DNA from: an uncultured Clostridia bacterium
GTDB lineage: Bacteria > Bacillota > Clostridia > Christensenellales > CAG-138
Assembly: GCA_937900325.1 (NCBI GenBank)
Contig: CALCEX010000117.1
Coordinates: 1-8,832 of the forward strand
DNA: 8,832 bases
Reading direction: 5' to 3'
Position 1 is the stretch's first letter; each line of letters opens with the position of its first letter. The notes beneath the pieces are model-generated. The model was not told the DNA's origin. It was given only the letters and a program-made list of their open reading frames with translations, and did no database searches. Both the position numbers and the translations under genes were made by a program. Of this stretch, positions 1-5,715 are shown in pieces.

Positions 1-121
1 TGCCTGCATCTGTTTCCCATTTCGTAACTGCCTGTCTTGAAACGCCGAGCTTTTCCGCTAACCGCTCCTGCGACATTCCTGCCTGCCTGCGTATGTATTT
101 CAGCTTTTCCGCAAGTGTCAT
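1..121 (-). CDS. XRE-family helix-turn-helix regulator, N-terminal part (cut by window edge)
   Basis: Forty codons are readable from the ATG at 121-119 to the left edge. The protein begins MTLAEKLKYIRRQAG and continues with SQERLAEKLGVSRQAVTKW, the classic Cro/C1-type helix-turn-helix with the recognition helix around VSRQAVTKWE. Such proteins bind operator DNA as dimers, and many Clostridia carry versions with a C-terminal membrane or sensory domain, which cannot be judged here. The start is fixed by a textbook AAGGAGGT at 138-131, nine bases from the ATG. A dyad at 188-201 lies about 65 bases upstream and could be its operator. The codons for RRQAG contain three copies of the CAGG unit that is also expanded at the far right end of the window. 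The family call is firm; target and full length are unknown. Confidence 0.88.
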   Translation of the reverse strand, partial: MTLAEKLKYIRRQAGMSQERLAEKLGVSRQAVTKWETDAG

Positions 122-187
122 ATACCTGCGACCTCCTTAAATTGATTGATGGCCTTACCTGATATGAAGCGGCACCCGCCATTGGAG

Positions 188-201
188 CGTATGCTCATAC
201 G
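188..201. promoter_or_regulatory. Inverted repeat, possible XRE operator
   Basis: CGTATG and CATACG form a perfect six-base dyad separated by CT. It lies in the upstream region of the XRE gene, about 67 bases from its ATG. XRE repressors commonly bind short dyads in their own promoter regions, so autoregulation is a reasonable inference. No second copy was seen in the window, and a dyad this short could be chance. Confidence 0.3.
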
Positions 202-490
202 GCAGATTCAATCATAGGAAAACGGGCTTTGCATTACAAGCAAGCAGGGATTACATTTCGTTTTTTTCTGCTACTTTGCGTAGCATTTTATCCTTGCGTT
301 GTTTTTTCGTTTTCTAAGCTATATGGCGTCTGCGTAAGTTCCACGCTTTTGCGGCTCAAAGATGCCGTATATTCTCAAAGCAATATAAACGGGCGTAAAC
401 ATCTTATTTTAAGAGATTTCAGGCCGTTTCATAAGAAGCCTCGTTTCTGTAAAATATATATGGTACGGTTTTGCAGGCACAAGGTGGTGA

Positions 491-562
491 GCTTAAGGCA
501 AAAGGGCAAGCAGAGGAACAGCGCCCCACACGGAGCTGACGGCCTTGAGCCGCCCTTTTTTT
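491..562. terminator. Possible terminator with large loop and competing helices
   Basis: AAAAGGGC (500-507) is perfectly complementary to GCCCTTTT (552-559), and the T-run continues to 562. The same segment also holds GCTTAAGGC (491-499), which pairs with GCCTTGAGC (542-550) through one U-G wobble on plus-strand RNA. The two helices cross, so they are mutually exclusive or would form a pseudoknot. The position, just beyond the LysR stop at 571, suits a transcription end for LysR on the minus strand (four T's there). The longer T-run favours a plus-strand transcript. The loops of 42 to 44 bases are larger than in usual intrinsic terminators, hence the low confidence. Confidence 0.33.
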
Positions 563-570
563 ATTTGCGT

Positions 571-1479
571 TTACTTTTTTTCTGCGCCGTAATGCCTGAG
601 CACAAAGGAGGAAAACAGCGCCGCCGTGGACATTTCCGAGCGGTTCCGCCGTATCGCCAGATACAGATCCCTCCGCATGGCCTTATCCCCAAGATTAAAG
701 CACAGCAGCCTTCCTGATGAAAGCTCGTCGCTTATGGCGTGTATGCTGATTATAGCTATGCCCAGCCCTCCCGCTACGGACTTCTTTACCGCCTCGCTGT
801 AATTCATTTCGGCAACGGTATTGAGCTCGCCCGGTTCTATGCCCTCGCTGCGCAGAAGCTGCTCGTATTCCATTCTGGTGCCGCTGCCCAGCTCTCTGGC
901 AATAAAAGGCTCCTTTTTCAAAAGCTCCTTTGGAAAGCTGCCGTTCAGCTTCCGGAAGCGCTCGTTATTGGCGGTTATTATCACGAGCTCATCCTTGATA
1001 AAGCTGGTAAACTCGCAGTTTGTGTTCTCCACCCTGGCGCCCGTCAGCGCTATATCCGCCTTGCCGCGCCGTACCTCATCCACGGCCTGCAAGCTGTTGG
1101 TATTATGCAGCTGATAGGATACTCCCGGGTATTTCCGGCTGAATTCCGAAAGCAGCTCCGGCAGGCAGTACTGCGCGGGCACGGATGAGGCCGCTATCGT
1201 TATGCTGCCCGTATAGCGCGAGTTCTCCCGTGAAAGCTCCTCAAGCGCCTTCTGCCTGAGGTTCATTATTCCCTGCGCGTAGCTCAGAAGCGTCGCGCCC
1301 TTGTCCGTAGGCAGTATGCTCTTGCTTGTGCGTATGAGCAGCTCGCACCCAAGCTCCTTTTCAAGGGTGGAAATATGGGCGCTGACCGTGGGCTGGGACA
1401 CTCCCAGCGCCCTTGCGGCCTTGGAAAAGCTGCCCTGCCTTACCACCATGCAAAAAGCCTCAAGCTGTTTGATATCCAT
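571..1479 (-). CDS. LysR-family transcriptional regulator
   Basis: A 302-residue protein of normal LysR length. Residues 2-60 are the winged helix-turn-helix, with GSFSKAARALGVSQPTVS at 16-33 and the linker helix following. Residues from about 92 form the periplasmic-binding-like effector domain, beginning GSITIAASSVPAQYCLPELL. Regulators of this type bind a promoter dyad and respond to a small metabolite. The overall pattern (MDIKQLEAF start, TVSAHISTLEKELG, PAQYCLPELL, ELGSGTR) reminds me of the Firmicute subgroup annotated as selenium-metabolism-associated LysR, but no selenium gene is nearby and the effector is unknown. I chose the ATG at 1479 over an upstream in-frame TTG at 1518 because CGGAG sits nine bases before it and family members start MDxxQLEAF. 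It appears to be its own transcription unit with a promoter at 1544-1573. Confidence 0.93.
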   Translation of the reverse strand: MDIKQLEAFCMVVRQGSFSKAARALGVSQPTVSAHISTLEKELGCELLIRTSKSILPTDKGATLLSYAQGIMNLRQKALEELSRENSRYTGSITIAASSVPAQYCLPELLSEFSRKYPGVSYQLHNTNSLQAVDEVRRGKADIALTGARVENTNCEFTSFIKDELVIITANNERFRKLNGSFPKELLKKEPFIARELGSGTRMEYEQLLRSEGIEPGELNTVAEMNYSEAVKKSVAGGLGIAIISIHAISDELSSGRLLCFNLGDKAMRRDLYLAIRRNRSEMSTAALFSSFVLRHYGAEKK

Positions 1480-1543
1480 ACAGGTATGCTCCGATAAAAT
1501 AATATTTTTAAGAGCCAAAGCTTAAAAGTTTTTTTATATGGTT

Positions 1544-1573
1544 ATTATACCATCAGTTGATAAGGACACACAA
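1544..1573 (-). promoter_or_regulatory. Promoter of the LysR gene
   Basis: On the minus strand a perfect TATAAT (1549-1544) is preceded at 18 bases by TTGTGT (1573-1568), a weak -35 box. Transcription would start near 1537, giving a leader of roughly 60 bases. A small ATCA/TGAT dyad (1552-1561) lies between the boxes and could be an autoregulatory site; that part is speculation. Confidence 0.5.
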
Positions 1574-1618
1574 GGTTTATGGCGGCAATAGATTTGCATA
1601 CAGAAAAAAGTCCCGGTG

Positions 1619-1656
1619 AAAAAATTATCCCCTCGCCTGATGGCGAAGGGATAATT
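1619..1656 (-). terminator. Intrinsic terminator of the GAPDH gene
   Basis: A 15-base-pair stem pairs 1642-1656 with 1623-1637 around a four-base loop (1638-1641). On minus-strand RNA the only imperfection is a U-G wobble (1647 with 1632), whereas on the plus strand it would be an A-C mismatch, so the structure is selected for leftward transcripts. Six T's follow on the minus strand (1624-1619, partly in the stem). It lies about 45 bases after the GAPDH stop and isolates GAPDH from the LysR gene. A smaller GGCGGC/GCCGCC hairpin (1660-1673) sits between stop and terminator. Confidence 0.85.
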
Positions 1657-1701
1657 ATAGGCGGCTTGCCGCCCGAATCGTGGAGGCAAATTAATCTGAG
1701 G

Positions 1702-2715
1702 CTATTTTGCGTCTACCTCGGCCATGTGCTCGCAGAGGTTGACCAGCTTGTTGGAATAACCCCACTCGTTGTCATACCAGGCAACCAGCTTTACGAAGTG
1801 CTCGTTCAGGGCAATGCCCGCATCCGCATCGAATATGCAGGTATGAGGATCATGATAGAAATCGGAGGATACTACCTTATCCTCGGTATAGTCTATGATG
1901 CCCCTGAAGCGGTCGCTTTCGGAAGCGGCCTTCATTGCTGCCTTGATCTCATCGTAGGTCGCGGCCTTCTCGAGGCGGCAGGTAAGGTCTACAACGGATA
2001 CATCGGGAGTAGGCACGCGCATGGACATACCGGTAAGCTTGCCGTTGAGGGAAGGGATGACCTTGCCTACGGCCTTGGCGGCGCCGGTGGAGCTGGGGAT
2101 AATATTGTGCGCCGCCGCGCGGCCGCCGCGCCAATCCTTCTTGGAGGCGCCGTCTACGGTCTTCTGGGTGGCGGTGATGGAGTGAACGGTAGTCATGAGT
2201 CCCTCTACTATGCCGAAGGTGTCGTTGATCACCTTTGCAAGAGGAGCCAGGCAGTTGGTGGTGCAGGATGCGTTGGAAACGACGGTCATGTCCTTGGTGT
2301 AGGTGTCATGGTTTACGCCCATTACGAACATGGGAGCATCCTTGCTGGGGGCAGAGATAACGACCTTCTTCGCGCCCGCCTTCAGGTGCTCGGAAGCGCG
2401 CTCGACGGTGGTGTTTATGCCGCTGCACTCGAGGATATACTCCGCGCCGCACTCGCTCCATGGGATATCCGCCGCGTTCATGCAGGAATAAACGGAAATA
2501 GGCTTGCCGTTTACTACAAGCTTGTCTCCCTGTACTTCTATGGTGCCCTTGAAGCGGCCGTGGACAGTATCATACTTGAGCATATAGCCCATATAGTCCA
2601 GCGCTATGAAGGGATCGTTGATGCCCACTACTTCTACGTTATCGTTCTCAACAGCGGCGCGGAAGGCCAGGCTGCCGATACGGCCGAAACCGTTAATGCC
2701 TACTTTTACTGACAT
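1702..2715 (-). CDS. gap: Type I glyceraldehyde-3-phosphate dehydrogenase, NAD-dependent, glycolytic
   Basis: This 337-residue cytoplasmic enzyme oxidatively phosphorylates glyceraldehyde-3-phosphate to 1,3-bisphosphoglycerate with NAD. The N-terminus has the Rossmann motif GINGFGRIG (6-14), and D34 in GINDP is the acidic residue that favours NAD over NADP. The catalytic segment SNASCTTNCLAP carries the nucleophile C151, and H178 in TTVHS is the partner base. The phosphate-binding stretches HNIIPSSTGAAKAVG and MSMRVPTPDVSVVDLT are intact, and WYDNEWGYSN near the end is the family signature. Length and motifs are complete. GGAGG at 2730-2726, ten bases upstream, supports the ATG at 2715. It has its own promoter and terminator and is therefore mainly monocistronic. 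A longer open frame on the opposite strand (1579-2712) is a codon-bias shadow. Confidence 0.98.
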   Translation of the reverse strand: MSVKVGINGFGRIGSLAFRAAVENDNVEVVGINDPFIALDYMGYMLKYDTVHGRFKGTIEVQGDKLVVNGKPISVYSCMNAADIPWSECGAEYILECSGINTTVERASEHLKAGAKKVVISAPSKDAPMFVMGVNHDTYTKDMTVVSNASCTTNCLAPLAKVINDTFGIVEGLMTTVHSITATQKTVDGASKKDWRGGRAAAHNIIPSSTGAAKAVGKVIPSLNGKLTGMSMRVPTPDVSVVDLTCRLEKAATYDEIKAAMKAASESDRFRGIIDYTEDKVVSSDFYHDPHTCIFDADAGIALNEHFVKLVAWYDNEWGYSNKLVNLCEHMAEVDAK

Positions 2716-2730
2716 AGTAATACTTCCTCC

Positions 2731-2747
2731 GTTTAAATTTTTTAAAC
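2731..2747. promoter_or_regulatory. AT-rich dyad just upstream of the GAPDH ribosome binding site
   Basis: GTTTAAA and TTTAAAC form a perfect seven-base inverted repeat around TTT, ending one base before the GGAGG of the GAPDH gene. On the leftward message it could fold into an AU-only hairpin, or as DNA it could bind a repressor. Firmicute gapA genes are often controlled by a sugar-phosphate-responsive repressor (CggR in Bacillus), but this sequence is not one I recognise as a CggR site. Confidence 0.35.
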
Positions 2748-2802
2748 TTATAAAACCGGCTTATTCAGCCCATTGTTGACAATAAATTAACCAACGCCAT
2801 AT

Positions 2803-2831
2803 ATAATATTCTATTTTTTTTCGGTTTGCAA
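2803..2831 (-). promoter_or_regulatory. Promoter of the GAPDH gene
   Basis: Minus-strand TTGCAA (2831-2826) and TATTAT (2808-2803) are separated by exactly 17 bases. The -10 box matches the sigma-A consensus at five of six positions and the -35 at four. Transcription would begin near 2796, giving a leader of about 80 bases that includes the GTTTAAA/TTTAAAC dyad. The spacer is a run of A's on the coding strand, a feature of strong promoters. Confidence 0.6.
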
Positions 2832-2883
2832 GAGAATTTTGGCAAAACTGCATTTTCTACTGGCAAACCCCTTTTCTATAATT

Positions 2884-3444
2884 TCAGCTTATATCAAAGC
2901 CGCACTTTTCCCTGATATGCAGCTCCTCAAAGTATTTGTTCTCCATCGGCACCCATTCCTTCATAAAGCGCTCATGCATGCCGGGGCCGTTCCTTTGAAG
3001 GATGCGCCTGCTCTGCTCCTTTGGGTCCACCGATACAAATACCGCTATATCATAGTATTCTCCCAGATATGGGTGCAGGCTATAACTGCCCTCTATGACG
3101 GTAAGCGCGGTAAATTTTACCGTAAATGCAGCGGACAGCTCGCCTGTCCTGCAAAAATATTTGCGGCATTCGGCGTCCCTGTGCAGCCTTGCGGGTTCCG
3201 CCGCCTCTGTTTTGAATCTCTCCCTGTCAAAGTTGCCGCCGGTCTCATTAAGGCGCTGCTCAGTGCGTTGGTAGGGCTGGAGGAAATAATCGTCGCAATG
3301 GAAAACTCTGGCGGAGAACTCCCTTTGGAGCTCCGCCGCCAGAGTGGTTTTTCCCGAAGCGCTGTTGCCGTCTATGGCCACGACAACAGCTCCCTTTTCT
3401 TTTAAAAGCCTGCGTATCTCAGCTTTAAGGTCGTTTTTGTTCAT
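2884..3444 (-). CDS. Uridine-kinase-like P-loop nucleoside kinase
   Basis: A 186-residue cytoplasmic P-loop protein of the uridine kinase/phosphoribulokinase superfamily. Walker A is GNSASGKT (26-33), just after a VVVAID beta-strand. DDYF (51-54) matches the DDFF-type substrate-binding acidic pair, followed by GGNFDRERF (69-77). VIEGSYSLHP (116-125) is the strand before the lid, and SRRILQRNG (145-153) looks like the arginine-rich lid. Family members phosphorylate nucleosides or related small alcohols with ATP or GTP, but the exact substrate cannot be read from sequence. The ATG at 3444 was chosen because Walker A then falls at the usual distance from the N-terminus; the frame is open further upstream, but that part is the shadow of the peptidase gene. 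A weak GCGGGAA precedes it, and only 16 bases separate it from the peptidase stop, so the two are co-transcribed. No terminator is obvious downstream. Confidence 0.85.
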   Translation of the reverse strand: MNKNDLKAEIRRLLKEKGAVVVAIDGNSASGKTTLAAELQREFSARVFHCDDYFLQPYQRTEQRLNETGGNFDRERFKTEAAEPARLHRDAECRKYFCRTGELSAAFTVKFTALTVIEGSYSLHPYLGEYYDIAVFVSVDPKEQSRRILQRNGPGMHERFMKEWVPMENKYFEELHIREKCGFDIS

Positions 3445-3460
3445 CTGTTCCCGCTTATTG

Positions 3461-4573
3461 TTATTTAAGGTTCTCAGGGTTGAGGCAGTCCAGCTCGGGC
3501 AGCACGAACCGGCCGTCCTTACGGATGAGCACATCGTCAAAGTACATCTCGCCGCCGCCGTATTCGGGCGTCTGTATGCACACAAGATCCCAGTGTACGC
3601 AGGACTTGTTGCCGTTGTTGCAGTCATCATAGCAGCAGCCCGGGGTAAAGTGGAAGGAGCCTGATATCTTCTCGTCAAAAAGGGTATCCTTCATGGGGAA
3701 GGTGACATAGGGGTTCACGCCTATGGCGAATTCTCCCACGCCCCGCGCGCCGGCGTCCCTGTCGAACACGGCCTTTATGCGCTCGTTGTCGTTGGAGGTG
3801 GATTCCACGATGCGCCCCTTGCTGAAGGTAAGGCATACGTTCTCATATGTAAAGCCGTCCATTACGGAGGGGGTATTGTAGGTCACAGTTCCCTCTACGC
3901 TGCCGTCTACGGGGGCGGTGTATATCTCGCCGTCAGGTATGTTTTTGTCGCCGGAGCATTTTATGGCGGGCATACCCTTTATGGAGAAGCGGAGATCCGT
4001 GCCGGGACCCACTATATGCACCCTGTCGGTCTTTTCCATGAGCTTCTTAAGCGGCTCCATCGCCCTGTCCATTTTGGAATAGTCAAGGTTGCATACGTTA
4101 AAATAAAAGTCCTCAAAGGCTTCGGTGCTCATGCCGGCCATCTGGGCAAAGTTTGGATTGGGATAGCGCAGCACGCACCACTTTGTATTGGGTACGCGGA
4201 TATTGTTGAGCGGCCTGCCGTATACGGCGCTTATGAGCGAGAGCTTGTCTCCCGGCACGTCGGACATTTCGTTAGTGTTGAGCTTCGCGCCGATGCCGAT
4301 ATATGCGTCCATGCTGCGCATCAGCTCACAGTCTATCCTGGCCATCAGCTCCTGCTGCTCCTTTGTTGCGCCGAGCGCAAGCTCCCGGCTGACCTCAGGC
4401 TTCTTTATCCATACAAAGGGCAATCCGCCCGCAGCGTAGGTCTCCTTTACCAGCGCCTTTACGAGCTCGGTGCATTCGCCGTTGCCCTCGATAAGTATCC
4501 TTTCACCGGGCTTTACGGAGCAGGAAAAGCCTATAAGGTTTTTTGCAAGCGTCTTTATCCTTGGGTCTGTCAT
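3461..4573 (-). CDS. M29-family metallo-aminopeptidase (AmpS/PepS type)
   Basis: A 370-residue cytoplasmic leucyl-type aminopeptidase of the thermophilic metalloprotease family M29, which trims N-terminal residues from peptides using two metal ions. The likely metal ligands are all visible: E216 in PDGEIYTAP, E281 in GVGEFAIG, H308 in GSFHFTPG, and H327 and D329 in VHWDLV. Y315, seven residues after H308, matches the spacing of the catalytic Tyr in characterised family members. Residues 1-190 form the substrate-side domain, including the IRVPNTKWCVLRYPN segment. The length is slightly short compared with the usual 400-410 but nothing looks truncated. AAGG lies nine bases before the ATG. It is the middle gene of a leftward run, 35 bases after the glycosyltransferase and 16 before the kinase. 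C-terminal cysteines (GCCYDDC) are numerous. Confidence 0.92.
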   Translation of the reverse strand: MTDPRIKTLAKNLIGFSCSVKPGERILIEGNGECTELVKALVKETYAAGGLPFVWIKKPEVSRELALGATKEQQELMARIDCELMRSMDAYIGIGAKLNTNEMSDVPGDKLSLISAVYGRPLNNIRVPNTKWCVLRYPNPNFAQMAGMSTEAFEDFYFNVCNLDYSKMDRAMEPLKKLMEKTDRVHIVGPGTDLRFSIKGMPAIKCSGDKNIPDGEIYTAPVDGSVEGTVTYNTPSVMDGFTYENVCLTFSKGRIVESTSNDNERIKAVFDRDAGARGVGEFAIGVNPYVTFPMKDTLFDEKISGSFHFTPGCCYDDCNNGNKSCVHWDLVCIQTPEYGGGEMYFDDVLIRKDGRFVLPELDCLNPENLK

Positions 4574-4608
4574 CTTTCTTTACCTTCCTTTCAAATACAT
4601 TCTGAAGA

Positions 4609-5529
4609 TCAGCTTTGTTTTTCTTTGATTATATAAAGGGGCCTGCCCTTTACCTCGTCGTAAATGCGCTGCGTATAAGCGCCCTGTACGCCCATTGCGC
4701 ACAGTATCACGCCATCCAGCATTACCAGTGCGCACGCCGCCCAAAGCCACCCGGGAACGCCCGTTACGGCAGCGCAGACTATGGTAGCGATAAGCCCGAG
4801 CAGGGCTATGCAGAGCACCGCCATACCCACCCAGCCTATAAGCGTCAGCGGCTTTGATGAAAAGCCGAATATGCCGTCGGCGGCAAGCCTGAGCATCTTT
4901 TTAAGGGTGTACTTGGTCTTTCCGGCGCACCTTGCCTCGCGTACATACTCCACGGGAACGGCGTTATAGCCCATCCATGCGCTCATTCCCCTGAGGAACC
5001 TGTTGTGCTCCCTGAGCACCCTGAATTCATCCGAAACGGCCTTATCGAGAAGCCGGAAATCGCCCGTATCCAGGGGTATCGGATACGCGCTCATGAGGTT
5101 CAGCAGCCTGTAATAGCACCATGCGGTAAGCTTCTTTGCGGCGGTCTCTCCCTTGCGGTGCAGCCGCTTGCCGTAGGCTATGTCCGCGCCCTGCTCCCAG
5201 GCCTTCACCATGTCCGCGATGACCTCCGGCGGGTCCTGAAGGTCCGCGTCCATGATTATCACCGCATCGCCCTTCGCTTCGTCCATACCGGCTGTGACCG
5301 CCAGCTGATGGCCGAAATTCCTTGAAAAGCGCAGCGCCCTGACCTCCTCGTGCTCCCGGGCAAGGCGGGATAGTATTTCCCATGTCCCGTCCCTGCTGCC
5401 GTCGTCTATATAAATTATCTCAAAGGGATAGCCTATGGAATTCATGGCTCGGTACGTCCTCTCAAAGGACTGCTCCATTGCCTCCTCCTCGTTGAATGCC
5501 GGCACCACCAGCGATAAAAGCTTTGCCAT
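4609..5529 (-). CDS. Family 2 glycosyltransferase with C-terminal membrane anchor (DPM1/GtrB-like)
   Basis: A 306-residue inner-membrane enzyme that probably moves a sugar from a nucleotide donor to undecaprenyl phosphate, as GtrB and dolichol-phosphate-mannose synthase relatives do. The GT-A domain starts LSLVVPAFNEEEAM (5-18), has IIYIDDGSRDGTW (38-50), the metal-binding DADLQDPPE with D94 and D96, and LDTGDFRLLD (153-162). Two hydrophobic segments, about 228-253 and 259-285, form the anchor, and the tail ends RPLYIIKEKQS. Lipid-linked sugars of this kind are used to decorate teichoic acids, glycolipids or surface polymers; the sugar is unknown. AAGGAGG at 5540-5534 sets the ATG at 5529, although the spacing of four to five bases is short. 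It is the first gene of the leftward run and has a good promoter at 5575-5603. Confidence 0.92.
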   Translation of the reverse strand: MAKLLSLVVPAFNEEEAMEQSFERTYRAMNSIGYPFEIIYIDDGSRDGTWEILSRLAREHEEVRALRFSRNFGHQLAVTAGMDEAKGDAVIIMDADLQDPPEVIADMVKAWEQGADIAYGKRLHRKGETAAKKLTAWCYYRLLNLMSAYPIPLDTGDFRLLDKAVSDEFRVLREHNRFLRGMSAWMGYNAVPVEYVREARCAGKTKYTLKKMLRLAADGIFGFSSKPLTLIGWVGMAVLCIALLGLIATIVCAAVTGVPGWLWAACALVMLDGVILCAMGVQGAYTQRIYDEVKGRPLYIIKEKQS

Positions 5530-5574
5530 TTTTCCTCCTTTCGGCCTGCTTCTGGCATATATTACCTGCTTGTT

Positions 5575-5603
5575 ATTATACCCCAAGCATCAGCTATCTA
5601 CAA
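5575..5603 (-). promoter_or_regulatory. Promoter of the glycosyltransferase-peptidase-kinase run
   Basis: Minus-strand TATAAT (5580-5575) is a perfect -10 box, with TTGTAG (5603-5598) 17 bases upstream as a partial -35. Transcription would start near 5568, leaving a leader of about 40 bases before the glycosyltransferase ATG. It is arranged back to back with the aldolase promoter, with about 40 bases between the two -35 boxes. Confidence 0.6.
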
Positions 5604-5626
5604 TTCTAATATGCATTTTCTAAAAA

Positions 5627-5638
5627 CCGCCTTCGGCG
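5627..5638 (-). other. Small hairpin with T-run between divergent promoters
   Basis: CGCC (5628-5631) and GGCG (5635-5638) enclose TTC. On the minus strand the stem is followed by G and five T's (5626-5622), which looks like a minimal intrinsic terminator. It lies upstream of both promoters, so it would only stop stray leftward transcripts coming from the aldolase gene. A four-base-pair stem is weak, so this may be nothing more than a chance hairpin. Confidence 0.25.
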
Positions 5639-5641
5639 CTA

Positions 5642-5669
5642 TTGAAACATGCTTTTTTAGGGATATAAT
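5642..5669 (+). promoter_or_regulatory. Promoter of the aldolase-DUF1292 operon
   Basis: TTGAAA (5642-5647) and TATAAT (5664-5669) are separated by 16 bases, matching the sigma-A consensus at five and six of six positions. The start would be near 5676, giving a leader of about 40 bases that ends in the AAGGAG ribosome binding site. This is the strongest promoter in the window, as expected for a glycolytic gene. Confidence 0.75.
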
Positions 5670-5715
5670 ATTTAGTGTTGAAGTTTCAGATATTTTTTGA
5701 AAAGGAGATAATAGA

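Larger units (their letters stand above)
122..570. other. AT-rich intergenic region, no convincing gene
   Basis: This stretch lies between the start of the leftward XRE gene and the stop of the leftward LysR gene. It is clearly more AT-rich than the flanking coding DNA. The only long open frame, on the plus strand from a TTG at 229, has no ribosome binding site, no recognisable motif, and runs into the back of the LysR gene. Visible structure consists of a CGTATG/CATACG dyad (188-201), a small TGCTAC/GTAGCA hairpin (269-285), and the helices at 491-559 followed by seven T's. The upstream region and promoter of the XRE gene must be here, but I see no clean -35/-10 pair. Confidence 0.6.

Noticed and set aside
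269..285. TGCTAC/GTAGCA hairpin as a terminator or riboswitch piece
   Set aside because: The stem is six base pairs with a short T-run and no associated transcript; no riboswitch core is recognisable around it.
229..717. Plus-strand open frame of 162 codons in the left intergenic region
   Set aside because: It begins with TTG, has no ribosome binding site, is of low complexity with many Phe and Arg, and overlaps the 3' end of the LysR gene.
1480..1518. Upstream TTG start for the LysR gene
   Set aside because: The 13 extra residues are not family-like, and CGGAG is spaced correctly for the ATG at 1479.
1579..2712. Plus-strand open frame of 377 codons, longer than GAPDH itself
   Set aside because: It is the antisense shadow of a certain GAPDH gene. 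Its Gly/Ala/Val-rich translation has no domain and is caused by GC-rich third positions.
2823..2869. Inverted repeat GGTTTGC/GCAAACC as a terminator for the kinase gene
   Set aside because: The loop is 33 bases and no T-run follows on the minus strand; the right arm also overlaps the GAPDH -35 box.
3445..3678. Upstream extension of the kinase gene to 3678
   Set aside because: The extra residues are rich in Thr, Ala and Arg, lie inside the peptidase gene in another frame, and do not resemble the kinase family. The ATG at 3444 places Walker A normally.
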